NCBI GenBank assembly: GCA_037127315.1
Contig: JBBBDQ010000347.1
Span: 3,158,501-3,222,500 of the forward strand
Length of the DNA stretch: 64,000 nt
Source of the DNA: Ascarosepion bandense
Taxonomy: Eukaryota > Mollusca > Cephalopoda > Sepiida > Sepiidae
Direction of reading: 5' to 3'
Positions within the stretch are counted from its first letter, which is position 1; each line of letters opens with the position of its first letter. The notes below the pieces were generated by a model. That model saw nothing but the letters and a program-made list of their open reading frames with translations. It was not told where the DNA came from and searched no databases. The position numbers were made by a program, and so were the translations under genes. This document shows positions 43,205 to 53,269 of the stretch, one piece after another.

Positions 43205-43770
43205 TTGCTTATATATATAATGTTAAATATAACAAATAATGAATGTCTATTATGTTTAATCATGAGCCATTCTAAACATAGTATTTTATGGTACCTCGAG
43301 GTGGTATAATGATTAGCAAGCTTGACTCGCTAGAATCATTACACTTGAGTAGCGAGTTCGATCCTCACTCGGTGCCCCATACCCATGGTTTTGTGCCATA
43401 TCTAAGTAGTATTTCAGATGAAAATAAAGACAGAAATTGTCTAAAATTTTAATTTTTTACTATGCTGGTTCTAAGCTTTCGGCTCACATGAGCCATCTTT
43501 AGATTAATCACAAGGATATTAAGATAAAGACATCAACCATTAAATATGATGATATAATCTTGTGTTGACATATCAACGAATAGCAGACGAAGCTCGTAAA
43601 TCTGTAATGCGGTTCTATGACGTCATACCACGTGAGCGACTGAAATGTTAACAACAGAACCATATGTCTAAATGCAATATGGTTCTCTTGTTAACATCTC
43701 GGTTTCTCACGTCATAGAACTGCCTTATAAATTTACGACCTGCGTCTGTAGGTATATATGTTTAGAAAAT
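43205..43770. repeat. fold-back family Y copy, interrupted by SINE-B
   Basis: Left part AATGAATGTCTATTATGTTT, ATCATGAGCCATTCTAAAC; after the SINE, GATGAAAATAAAGACAGAAA, the TTCGGCTCACATGAGCCATC hairpin, and an inner inverted repeat centred near 43675 (GCGGTTCTATGACGTCATAC versus CACGTCATAGAACTGCC). Confidence 0.75.
43288..43425 (+). mobile_element. SINE-B copy with target duplication
   Basis: GGTGGTATAATGATTAGCAA (A-box region), GAGTTCGATCCTCACTCGGT (B-box), GCCCCATACCCATGG. TAGTATTT occurs just before and just after, probably the target-site duplication. Confidence 0.8.
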
Positions 43771-44069
43771 TATTTGCTGCCTTTATATATATATATATAT
43801 ATATATATATTTACTTTGTTTGCTCTACTTGCCTATTGAGCGCTTTTTGTTTTAGGTTACTCGTCTCGGGTTTTTTTTTCTTTGGGCTACGTACTTTGAT
43901 GTTCAAGTGCTTAGCTCGTTCTTTTTTTATTACCAGTTTTTCCTTCCGCGTATGTACTCGGGGGGCTTTTCGAAACGACTATAGCGATAAGTTTACATTT
44001 ATATATACATATTATGCGTATGTTCTCTCCTCCTTGTGCTCCTTTATAGCTATGTAGGCAGTTGATTTA

Positions 44070-44655
44070 TTTTCCTTCATCCAGTTCTGAGAAAAGATGA
44101 ACGAGAACTGGACAGATTTGCATTGAATACTGTTGCGATATATCGATGGGTGCTCGTGCTATTCATCTCGAGGTTCAAGACTAAATCTAAAGTAGATTCT
44201 GCGATGTAATCGGTCCTGACTTGGCATCTCGACATTAGTCACGTTCTCACCGGTATGACGTGGTTCCCCTTTGCCGATTATACAAATATTTTCATGGCAA
44301 TTCTTCTGAAGAGTTTCTTTTTCCTGGTGGCCCGTCTACGTTAATGTAAACGTGCTACTAGATTTGCATTTAGGTCCCATTATTTTAATATTGAAATCGT
44401 TGAATTTAACCTCTTCTTTTATTAGAATAGTTTCTTTTCTCCCACTTTCACCTGTGGAACTCTCCTCCGTTTACTTGCTTCCCTAATAGCTGCAATCTCT
44501 GAAAATTTAAATGCAACGTCAATTGCCATCTTTCTTTTCGAAACCCATTCATCTTTTATACTTTTCAATGACCCCTGTACCCAGTCTTTTCTCTCACTGT
44601 AACCCCTTGCAAACTAGGAAAAATCCCGGCGTTGCTTGAAGGGAAATGATTAAAA
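44070..44655 (+). mobile_element. Jockey/CR1-like LINE, decayed 3' end
   Basis: Frames show RARAIHLEVQD, GPDLASRH-SRSHRYDVVPL, LYKYFHGNSSEEF, SHFHLWNSPPFTCF and the C-terminal KCNVNCHL, with an untranslated end GTAACCCCTTGCAAA to the terminal GATTAAAAAAG. Confidence 0.75.
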
Positions 44656-44692
44656 AAGTTTTCGTTTTTGCTTATCTTCTCTCCTCCCCTCT

Positions 44693-44694
<2 letters not shown>

Positions 44695-44723
<29 letters not shown>
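44695..44723. repeat. (CT)n microsatellite
   Basis: CT run followed by a T-rich, pyrimidine-rich kilobase. Confidence 0.9.
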
Positions 44724-44724
<1 letters not shown>

Positions 44725-44726
<2 letters not shown>

Positions 44727-45660
44727 AATCTCACTCTCCTTCTTTCTTTTCGCTTCCTTTTTTGTCTTTTTTTATTTCTATTTATATTTACTGTATCTAT
44801 ATTTTCTTTCTTTGTTTTGGGTTTTTTTTCTTTAATTTTGTCTTTTTCTATCTTTGCCTGTTTTCTTCTTTTTGAAATAGTATTTATGTTCACTGCATCT
44901 TTTCTTTCCTTCTTTTACTTGTTTTTTTTTTCTCCTCTTTGTCTTATTTTTACTTTTTCCTTCTTTTTTCATTTGTTCAGTTATTTTTTGGGTTGAGTGT
45001 ATCGTTCCTTTTTGTCTTTTTTCCCCTCATTGTACGAAATTTATGTTTTTCACGGCAATAATTAAATTTTCCATCTCTAGAAAAATATTTAATGATATAT
45101 CGATTCACCTGCACGCGGTCACATGTAATTATAGTCGTAACGTAATATGATATTTTTATCTGACAAGCTCATTGTTTCTCTATAGCCTTGAGAGTTAGAG
45201 TCCTTGCGTATTTTGTGAGTCAACCCAAACACTTTTATTTTGTTTTATACGTAAGCAGATGAGTTGATTGCATAGTTCGTATTCTTCTTGATTGTTCTCT
45301 TCTATTAGAAATGTAATGGAGACATTCCATTGGGCCTATTCGGGCGTTCCATTCATAAGCAATGCTCCTAAATCTGGTTATTTTGTCGCTACTTAAAATG
45401 CAGTAAATTCCAGTTCGATGGTGACATGAGGCTGAGAAGATATCAAACGAATTCTCCGAACGTAAAGGTCATTCTTGGACAGGCATTAACCTATAAATCA
45501 GGTCCCACATGACATCCATACCAACTGCATTCTCGGCAAAGTTTTTGAGTTTTTCTGCAAATATACGCACCTGGTTGCATACGCATCTGAATGCTTACAT
45601 ACTTTCTCGAAGAAAGGTTATATTAATTATCTTTTCAAGCAGACAGAGATATATAGATAA
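44725..45660. other. T-rich then unique sequence, no gene
   Basis: The first 270 bp are TTT/TTC-rich; the remaining part shows no coding or repeat match. Confidence 0.45.
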
Positions 45661-45665
45661 ATAAT

Positions 45666-45712
<47 letters not shown>

Positions 45713-45734
45713 AAGAAAAACAAGGAAAAATGAG

Positions 45735-45788
<54 letters not shown>

Positions 45789-45882
45789 AAGAAAAACGAG
45801 GAAAAAAGGACAGATAGATAGATAGATAAAAGAAAAACGAGGAAAAAGGATAGATAGATAGATAGATAGATAGGTAGATAGA

Positions 45883-45913
<31 letters not shown>

Positions 45914-45977
45914 TAAGAGACCTAGAGAGGCATGAAGAGACTAGTCAGACAAACAGATAGTTTAAGAAAAACAAAAT

Positions 45978-46039
<62 letters not shown>

Positions 46040-46053
46040 AAAACAAGGACGAA

Positions 46054-46096
<43 letters not shown>

Positions 46097-46150
46097 TCAA
46101 ATGAGAACTAATGATAGATAGATAGATAGATAGATAGATACATACATACA

Positions 46151-46181
<31 letters not shown>

Positions 46182-46281
46182 TAAGAGACCTAGAGAGATA
46201 TGAAGAGACTAGTCAGACAAACAGAGAGTTTAAGAAAAACAAAATGATAGATAGATAGATAGATATCAAATGAGAACTAAT

Positions 46282-46330
<49 letters not shown>

Positions 46331-46333
46331 TTG
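45660..46333. repeat. (GATA)n / (CATA)n array with higher-order units
   Basis: (GATA)n blocks alternate with AAGAAAAACGAGGAAAAAGG-type spacers and (CATA)n. A spacer TTAAGAGACCTAGAGAG with GAAGAGACTAGTCAGACAAA occurs at 45913 and 46191, a 278-bp period. Confidence 0.95.
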
Positions 46334-46759
46334 CAAGACTATCGTTTGACTAAGAATACAAATTGCTCACAGTAAAAATACAGATAATATTTTTTTATGT
46401 AGTTAAGTTGACATTTAAAACATTGTGACGAGCTGCCGCCATTATTGTAACCGAATGAAAGAATGTAGTTATTAAGAAATGTTGAAATTACTGCGTATAA
46501 TATTTCTTAGCACTAGCATGACTCCCTTATTGTCAGCTTATGTATTTTTCAGCCTACCTTCGTTTGTATACACGTAAGACAACGTGTATATAAAATTGCT
46601 CTGTTCATACAACATTAACTAATGTTTTAACACCTAAGTGACTATATTATACATCTGGGTACTCTCATATGCATATTTATTAATTAACATAACTATCATA
46701 CCCTGATTGAGCACTCTGGAAGAATGGTAGACTGAAAAACAGTAGCAACGCTGGCATCT
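46334..46759. other. no recognised feature
   Basis: AT-rich unique-looking sequence. Confidence 0.45.
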
Positions 46760-46986
46760 ATGCATCGTTCATTCAGCAATGAATTAGAACACTCTCAGCT
46801 ATTAGGCGTGTATAATAATAATATATACGCTAAAAGGTCTGCCTCCTTCTACCGAGCACCGGTAGCTCAGAGGCAGAATCGCCGACTGACGCCAATTCGG
46901 TCGGGTTTAAATCCTGAGTGAAAAGCAATCGGCTGTCTAACCGTACTGATGAGCTGTGGTATAGCGAAACAGATCTGTCTGCGGAT

Positions 46987-46992
<6 letters not shown>
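46760..46992 (+). mobile_element. tRNA-like interspersed repeat carrying a hammerhead ribozyme
   Basis: About 230 bp. It starts near ATGCATCGTTCATTCAGCAA. A tRNA-like unit at 46855-46919 has an A-box-like TAGCTCAGAGG and a B-box-like GGTTTAAATCC. A complete hammerhead fold follows (46935-46989), then a (TA)n tract. A diverged copy lies on the minus strand at 59107-59345 with the same order, so this is a mobile, probably pol III-transcribed element (inference). Confidence 0.75.
46935..46989 (+). ncRNA. type I hammerhead ribozyme
   Basis: All conserved core parts are present: CTGATGA (46946-46952), GAAA (46966-46969) and the cleavage triplet GTC (46977-46979). Helix I: CCGTA (46941-46945) pairs with TGCGG (46980-46984) with one G-U, then after a small internal loop GTC pairs with GAC (46987-46989). 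Helix II: GCT with AGC (46953-46955, 46963-46965). Helix III: ACAG with CTGT and only AT between. ACAGATCTGT is a perfect 10-bp palindrome, which could also pair between two RNAs. Predicted self-cleavage is after C46979. The core is from family knowledge; activity is untested. Confidence 0.85.

Positions 46993-47031
<39 letters not shown>
46991..47031. repeat. (TA)n microsatellite
   Basis: Directly follows the hammerhead repeat. Confidence 0.95.
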
Positions 47032-47033
<2 letters not shown>

Positions 47034-47241
47034 AAAAACTGCTATTTGTTTATTTCTATATATATAGATATATATGTTTATTATGTGAATAAAACGACCG
47101 TTGATGAAGCGAATTTGTTTCGCTGAAGTGATCAATCGATATATGTAACTTTCAAAGTTTTATATGTAAAAAACATATGCATACTTGGCTCTGTAAATAT
47201 ATTAATTTAATTACATGGAGTCCTCAGGCTGAATCAGTTTA

Positions 47242-47242
<1 letters not shown>

Positions 47243-47286
<44 letters not shown>
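47243..47286. repeat. (TA)n microsatellite
   Basis: Abuts the hairpin MITE at 47287. Confidence 0.95.
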
Positions 47287-47293
<7 letters not shown>

Positions 47294-47419
47294 GACACGT
47301 TATTTCATGGTGAATCGTGTAACATCCTTTGTAAAAGAAAGACAGAAACCGAAGATGGTTCACCTGAAATAAGCCTACACTTCCGATTCACCATGAAATA
47401 ACGTGTCTGTCTTAATTTC
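47287..47419. repeat. 133-bp hairpin MITE-like element
   Basis: AAATTAAGACACGTTATTTC at the left and GAAATAACGTGTCTGTCTTA at the right pair over about 31 bp, with a 4-bp GTCT insertion in the right arm. The middle (about 65 bp) is unpaired. Confidence 0.8.
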
Positions 47420-47535
47420 TCTTATATTTGCTCTATATGTATTTATATGCATATATGTTTAGATCTCTCTTTATTTATCCTACCACTGTATGTACAGCAT
47501 ACACCTTTGGATTCTTCTATACTCACACTGCATGC

Positions 47536-47540
<5 letters not shown>

Positions 47541-47595
<55 letters not shown>
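47541..47595. repeat. (TA)n microsatellite
   Basis: Pure TA tract. Confidence 0.95.
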
Positions 47596-47597
<2 letters not shown>

Positions 47598-47849
47598 AAA
47601 AGGAAGTGGCCTGTAGATTAAATCTCTAAGAGAAATCCTAATAATTTTAATTATTGAAAATTAAATATTAAGACTGATCAATACTAAGGGATCAATATAA
47701 TTCAAATTATCTATTTAGAGAGCCAAATATGTATATGTTTTTTTAGATATTAAACTTCGAAAATTACATGTGTCGTATGATCATGACTGCTTACATGAAA
47801 ATTACTTGTGTCGTATGATCATGTTCGCTTCGTCAGCGATCGTTATATT

Positions 47850-48202
47850 ATGAAAAATGTCTCACTTCTACTCAAATTGTTTCTTTTTCCGCGCTTCCTG
47901 CTTATGAAATTACTTTCCGTAGTCTTGCTTCCCTGATAGCTAAAATCTCCTAGATTTCAGTTCAACGTCAATTGCCATCTTTTATCTCCCTGATTCCTAT
48001 CTTGCTTATATCCTTTATCCGGCACCTCTGTAGATTGATCTCTTTCCTTCTTGCTGTACTCTCTCGTAACACCCCGCGCAACAGTGTTCTCATCTTTCTC
48101 TTATCCTTTCTCCTCATCTCTTGTATCTTGATCCTCTTTCTTCTTGTTCTCTTCTAATTAACACCCACCCAGTAGCAGTACAGCCTTACTTAGGGTGAAA
48201 TG

Positions 48203-48206
<4 letters not shown>
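47850..48206 (+). mobile_element. Jockey/CR1-like LINE, 3' end
   Basis: SHFYSNCFFFRASCL-like remains, CTTGCTTCCCTGATAGCTAA, TTCAACGTCAATTGCCATCT, GTAACACCCCGCGCAACAGT and the end AGGGTGAAATGATTATATA running into a TA tract. Confidence 0.7.

Positions 48207-48243
<37 letters not shown>
48206..48243. repeat. (TA)n microsatellite
   Basis: Lies between a plus-strand LINE end and a minus-strand repeat R end, both of which finish at it. Confidence 0.9.
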
Positions 48244-48244
<1 letters not shown>

Positions 48245-48251
<7 letters not shown>

Positions 48252-48522
48252 AAATCGTATCACCCCGAGCAAGACGGTAACTCCACTGATGTGCAGGGGG
48301 CTACGTAATAGTGAAAAAATTGGAAAAGAGAAAGCCGGAAACCACATCCTAAACAGGGAACAAGGGCTGATCCTCTTCACCTGTTCAATAAACGTGGGTG
48401 GGGTGTGAATCAGGCGATATATAGATCTATCTACTCCGATTGAAAAAAAAAACAGTGAGAAGATTGGAAAAGAGAAATCCGGAAACCACATCCTAAACAG
48501 GGAACAAGGGATGAGCCTCTTA
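48245..48522 (-). mobile_element. repeat R (SINE-like, double module)
   Basis: Minus strand: two modules containing AGGATGTGGTTTCCGG and CTTTTCCAATCTTC, with ACCCCACCCACGTTTATTGA in the second. The end CCCCCTGCACATCAGTGGAG, TTACCGTCTTGCTCGGGGTG matches the 3' end of the Jockey-like LINE. Confidence 0.75.
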
Positions 48523-48524
48523 TA

Positions 48525-49065
48525 GTGTATCGAGGCAGCAAATAATTTTCTAAACATATACTGTTAAATAAAAGAGACAATGAATATCTATTATGTTTAA
48601 TCATGAGCTGTTCAAAATGTCCTATTTTTGGCTTTAATTTCAGTTGAAAATTAAGACAAAGATTCTCCAACATTTGGATAATTTTTTATTAATTAACATG
48701 GTTCTGTTGTGATTTCGCGTTATCACGCGGTGTGACGTCATAGAACCGCATTGCAAATTTGCGAACTGCGTTTGTTATTTTTGGTAACTATTGCCGTTGC
48801 CTAGCGGAGTTTTATGTTAACACAAAATAAAATCGTCGGTGATGGTGAATGTTATTGTTTTATCGTCTAAATAACCTCTCTGAAGATGGCTCAAGTGACC
48901 CGAAAGCTTAGAACTAAATTAATAAAAAATTATCAAATGTTGGAGAATTTTTGTCTTTATTTTCAACTGAAATTAAAGCCAAAATAGGACGTTTAGAACG
49001 GCTCATAATTAAACATAATAGACATTCATTGTCTCTTATATTTAACAGTATATGTTTAGAATATA
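48525..49065. repeat. fold-back family Y, long copy
   Basis: Left arm 48560-48700, right arm 48895-49060, over 140 bp, including GAGACAATGAATATC against GACATTCATTGTCTC. The loop carries AACCGCATTGCAAATTTGCG and the CTGAAGATGGCTCAAGTGAC hairpin near 48880. A tail of (TA)n follows. Confidence 0.85.
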
Positions 49066-49072
49066 TATATAT

Positions 49073-49467
49073 ACTACCGGTCATAATTATTAGGCCACCC
49101 CAGTTTTTAAAAATAAATGATGTATTTCATACAGTTTTTAGTATTTATAGTGAAGTGGATAATTCTGAATGAAAATTGAATGGTTCTTTCGTTATTATTA
49201 CTTTGCAAAATTTTACAAGGCATGGAAGCGAAGATGAACTCGTCCGAATCGCCCTAAATTTTCTTCATTCTTTCATTGATAAAACTGCAATGTAGTTAAT
49301 TATCAATTATTTATAAATCCATTTGAAGTACATTTTATTGTGCGTTATTAACAGAACCATTCTATTATCATTTACAATTATTCACTTGGCAGAAAATACT
49401 AAAAAATTGTATGAAATACATTATTTTTTAAACACTGGGTTTGCCTAATAATTGTGACTGGTTGTGT
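49073..49467. mobile_element. Tc1-type MITE with 100-bp inverted repeats
   Basis: Left end ACTACCGGTCATAATTATTA, GGCCACCCCAG; right end reverse complement ACAACCAGTCACAATTATTA, GGCAAACCCAG. The arms stay complementary for about 100 bp. TA tracts lie at both sides. The ends resemble Tc1/mariner termini (recalled). Confidence 0.85.
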
Positions 49468-49490
49468 ATATATATATATATATATATATA
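49468..49490. repeat. (TA)n microsatellite
   Basis: Short TA tract. Confidence 0.9.
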
Positions 49491-49559
49491 GGGTGTAACA
49501 AAATTCAAAATTTGAGGAGAAGTACTGACACCAGAACAAGGACTAAAGTGCATATAAAT

Positions 49560-49935
49560 ATACGTCCTCATAGACTAAACTATCACCCGGTTCACACTCC
49601 ACCCACGTCTATTGAACAGGTATAGAGGCTCATCCCTTTTTCCCTATTTAGGATGTGGTTTCCGGTTTTCTCTTTCCAATCTTTTACTCTTTTCCATTCT
49701 TTTACTCTTTTTTATTCTTTTACTCTTTTTTTTTCTTTCTCAATTGGAGTAGATAGACTAAACTATCGGCCGGTTCACACTCCACCCACGTCTATTGAGC
49801 AGGTGTAGATGCTCATCCCTTGTTCCCTGTTTAGGATGTGGTTTCCTGTTTTCTCTTTTCCAATCTTACTCTTAAGTAGCCCCCTGCGCATCAGTGGCGT
49901 TATCGCCTTGCTTGGGGTGATATGATTAAAAAAAA
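49560..49935 (+). mobile_element. repeat R copy, two modules plus LINE-like tail
   Basis: The module CTAAACTATCACCCGGTTCA, CTCCACCCACGTCTATTGAA, AGGATGTGGTTTCCGG appears at about 49570 and again at about 49756 (185-bp spacing). The tail CCCCCTGCGCATCAGTGGCG, GATATGATT and poly(A) follow. Confidence 0.85.
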
Positions 49936-50455
49936 ATCATTCGGCCCCTTCAGTTATTAGGTTCGAGAATGCTTTGCGTCCATTATCATTCGCGGTCTTA
50001 TTAAAAATCCCGCCTGCCTGCTCCCGATATGAATATCTTGTCATTGTTAAATGGAACGCTCGCCAGTTAACTTATTAATACTCACATTAAACGTTGAAGA
50101 CACCCCAGGCACCAATATACCCGAATTACAAATGTGACCTAGTTTAAATGGCAACACAGGGCTATCTACCGAATATTTTCTTTAAACTTAACGAAAAAAT
50201 GATGAGTTGCAGACATAAGTTTATATGGATTCTTGTTCTTATCTTCGTGTGAGGACTTCACCCCTAATTCTTTACAAATTATTTTTGATACACCATAGCT
50301 GAAAAAGAATCCAGCGGAATTATAAACATTGTGGTGGATAGGAAATTAAGAATTAAAAGCAACTTTCTTCCTCACGTTTACAAAAATTCACAATGACCTG
50401 TAAAATCCTGGTTTTCCGAATAGACCACGTGCTTAAAGAAAAAATCGAAATCGGA
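49936..50455. other. no recognised feature
   Basis: Unique-looking sequence with a more balanced base composition than its surroundings; no clear coding motif. Confidence 0.45.
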
Positions 50456-50489
50456 TTTCGCGAGTAGATTGATTTTCTGACCAATGGAA

Positions 50490-50640
50490 GCGATTTGCAA
50501 GAATTAGCGATCCATTGCGAAAAAATTAGCTATAAAGGCTTCGGTCAGTGTCAGTTACTCAGTCAGATGAGAGCAGCGATAGAGACGACACACTAAAATG
50601 TAACGGGAGAAACTTCAAGTCGACCCGGATGTAAGTTCGC
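50490..50640 (+). promoter_or_regulatory. possible core promoter and 5' exon
   Basis: GACCAATGG (CCAAT box-like) at 50498, CTATAAAGG (TATA-like) at 50530, TCAGTGTCAGTTACTCAGTC (initiator-like) about 20-30 bp further, and GATGTAAGT (splice donor-like) at 50628. Spacing is sensible, but each motif is short and could be chance. No downstream exon was found. Confidence 0.25.
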
Positions 50641-50756
50641 GTCGCATATTCGTTCATGTTCTCCTTCTTTCTCTTGTGCTGATTCCTTTTACTACTTCTC
50701 CATTCTCAACGTTCACATGCGCCTCATCTTATACTTGATAACAAACGGACATTTTA

Positions 50757-51035
50757 CGACTGAGTGAATACTTCCAAGACACTCCTGCCAAACAAATGCT
50801 CATACATACGTATGTACACAAAAACTTTTTCCAACAAGTTACTGTTACGAACACTTTTAACACGCAAAATGTATATTTTTATTCTTCAACTAATCCACAC
50901 ATTCCAACATGCTGATAACCTTCTCATGAAAGCGAATAAATCCTAAGCTGTAGGGAGTTCGGTTATGTATGACACAAGTCCAAATTAATAAGCATTAACC
51001 ATCTCCCAATAGCTTCAACATACAAGACAAATATT
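50757..51035 (+). repeat. interspersed repeat family W
   Basis: Matches 8148-8572 reversed: CTGCCAAACAAATGCTCATA, TTTTTCCAACAAGTTACTGT, GTATATTTTTATTCTTCAAC, GCTGTAGGGAGTTCGGTTAT. Runs directly into a composite SINE. Confidence 0.7.
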
Positions 51036-51039
51036 TTAA

Positions 51040-51440
51040 AAATTTTACAGGCTTACGGTCAGTATTTAGATGGGTGACCGCTTGGTAATACCAGGTGCTG
51101 TAAGCGTATAGTGACGGATGTGCGTTGTGGTGCAGTGGATATCAGCTCGGTAAGAGAAATCGGTGAGCCGAGTTCGAATTCCAGTTGAATACCCTGCATT
51201 CACTTAAGCACTGGTACCCTTGGGAAAGGTATTAATCCGTCCCTTCCCTCGAGTTATGGGTTAAATAACGAGGGTAGGATTTGGGGACCCTGCCCTTAAA
51301 AACAAATCCCAATGAATGTTGATACTCGAAAAGGAAAATATTGTAAAAATAACCTTACCCAAAATCATTTGTTATGAACTTTAAATGATTCCATAAGGAT
51401 TGATAGGTCGTTAAACCTCGAAACAAACAAAAATTTTACA
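51040..51440 (+). mobile_element. composite 5S-tRNA SINE
   Basis: The 5S-like part keeps CAGTATTTAGATGGGTGACC, GCTTGGTAATACCAGGTGCT, but starts inside the 5S unit. Linker GTGACGGATGTGCGTTGTGG, tRNA-like unit GTGGTGCAGTGGATATCAGC, GAGTTCGAATTCCAG, body to GGGTTAAATAACGAGG, then CCTGCCCTTAAAAACAAATC and the tail GGTCGTTAAACCTCG. Confidence 0.85.
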
Positions 51441-51514
51441 TTAAGAAATTCACTAATTTTTTGTTTTTCTTACATTGTCAGTTCCGACATTTTTCAGTTG
51501 ATATACCTTGGAAT

Positions 51515-51745
51515 TTCAAACTTTTTTTAATCATTTCATCCCATGCAAGGCAGTCTTACTGTCACTGTTGCGCAGAGGGGTTACATAGTGGGAAAGTGAT
51601 GAGAATTAGGGGAAGGTTATATGGGGTGTCAGGAAGAGGGTAATAGAATGATGAGTATACTGAAGTGAGGGGGTTGGAGTGGATGCAGAAATGAGTAAGG
51701 ATGAGAGTCAGTGAGATAGGAAATTACTATTGACCTTACATTTCC
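51515..51745 (-). mobile_element. Jockey/CR1-like LINE, 3' untranslated end
   Basis: Minus strand: GTCAATAGTAATTTCCTATC, CACCCCATATAACC, GTAACCCCTCTGCGCAACAG, GACTGCCTTGCATGGGATGA, AATGATTAAAAAAAG. A clean 3' terminus useful as reference. Confidence 0.8.
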
Positions 51746-51959
51746 ACGAGGACCACTGGATAAAAACGTTGGTTGAGTACACCAAAAAGTTATTTGAACC
51801 AAAGCATTGTGACTTGAAATCATGGTCACAGTAGAAAGAACAAAAACATTGAGGGTGATGTTATTAAAGGGAGTTAACACATACTGGGATATCCCAAAAA
51901 TGTATGGCAAATGAAATTAGGTCAATCTACCCCGTGGATTAAATAACTGGTCTAGTTAG

Positions 51960-52345
51960 AAATTCCAACGGATATCACATGAAAAAGACCGAAAAATTAC
52001 CGAAATGTCGTGAATATGGCAATAAAGATGAGGATAACAGCTCGCATGATGTATATCGTGTGAATGGTTATAACGACTCATCTCAGAAATACAGATATTT
52101 CCTGAAGACGACTGGAATACAAACTGTAGGAAACGTTGGGAATAAGCCAATAGAGGTAAGGACAGCAGTCCGAATGATGCAAATGGCCTGAATACTTAAA
52201 ATACCTCATTTCTGAAATGCGCACAGGTCCCGAAGAAGGGCGGAACCTACAATTGCCGAAACGTCGTGAATATGGCATTAAAGGTGAGCATAACAGTCAT
52301 AACAATATAAATGGTGTAAATAGTTAAAATAAGTCATCTGACAAA
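51960..52345 (+). repeat. Penelope-style repeat, three diverged tandem units
   Basis: CGAAATGTCGTGAATATGGC at 52002, GGAAACGTTGGGAAT at about 52129 and CGAAACGTCGTGAATATGGC at 52259 repeat at about 128 bp. Unit 2 keeps CTGAAGA before the stem; unit 3 has CCGAAGA. Confidence 0.65.
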
Positions 52346-52744
52346 TATAGAAAGATATTACAATATCTAAGAACTATCGCTAGCCTTTGATGTTTGTGTA
52401 GAGAACATGATTCAATATATTCCTGCAGTGTGAAGACAATATTCGTTTCCAGCAGAGCAATTCTTGAAATATATTCAACAACTTTCACGATCAATAAAAC
52501 TTTCTCACATAGTACATTGATTATGCATAATCGCAGGGCGTCTGACTTGTTTACTCATGCCATTTCGTCAACAGATATATACAGGATGATCCAAAGGTAA
52601 GAGGATAGTAAAATGATAACAATGATATTGAATGACAGTGCAGTTTCCTCAAGGACACTGGAACCATAAAGGCGATATTTAATGTTATCCGAAAGGTCAA
52701 TACAAATGCAGAAGGACGTTTACCTGACTTTTATACGCTACGCA
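52346..52744. other. no recognised feature
   Basis: AT-rich, unmatched. Confidence 0.4.
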
Positions 52745-53160
52745 AGGACATTCGACATAGTAGAAAGGAGTATGAGAGAAAGGATGTAGGTTAATGAGAT
52801 AGGAGATGACTATTGACTTTACATTTAAATTCTTGGAGATTGAAGCGGTCGGGGAAGCAAGTAAATAGAAAGAAATTCCACAGGCGGAAAGTGCGAGAAA
52901 AGAAGCTGTTGGAGTAGAATTTGCGTTTACAATTTATTGGTTTCAAAATAAAACGGTGGGACCTAGTTGCTAATCTTGTGGCTCGAGTAAATTTATATAT
53001 AGGAGGCATCGGTGAGCTAAGTTTATCGGCGTAGAAGCCGTGAAAGTATTTGTAGAAGAGATACAGGGAAGCCACATTGCGCCGATGTGAAAGTGACTGT
53101 ATCTGAGCTGCTAAGTTGGAATCGATCACATTGCAGATTCTAAGGTATTTCTGAATGATT
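52745..53160 (-). mobile_element. Jockey/CR1-like LINE, well-kept C-terminus
   Basis: A 112-codon minus frame (52791-53129) reads LAAQIQSLSHRRNVASLYLF, YKYFHGFYADKLSSPMPPIY, KFTRATRLATRSHRF, SNSFFSRTFRLWNFFLFTCF and NLQEFKCKVNSHLLSH. The usual RLWNSLP has become RLWNFFL. One of the best-preserved copies of this end. Confidence 0.85.
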
Positions 53161-53269
53161 GTTTGATTTAATCCAATCGTTTTATCAAATCATGTAATAA
53201 AAGTTGTTTTGAACGAGCAAGCTTCCTGATCCATTCATACAAATGTCGTTGTCCCAAAAGGTCTGTCTA

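Noticed and set aside
44646..44996. Phe/Leu-rich 116-codon frame resembling a membrane protein
   Set aside because: It lies in a T-rich, CT-rich stretch; hydrophobic content follows from base composition.
45595..46175. Frames of SIYL and YVCM repeats
   Set aside because: They arise from the (GATA)n and (CATA)n arrays.
46855..46919. Possible functional tRNA gene
   Set aside because: A- and B-box-like blocks are present, but I could not form a full cloverleaf with acceptor stem; better explained as a tRNA-derived SINE head.
47100..47140. Hammerhead-like TTGATGA, AGCGAA/TTCGCT stem, GAAG
   Set aside because: Core positions 3 and the GAAA are wrong and no GUC or helix I was found.
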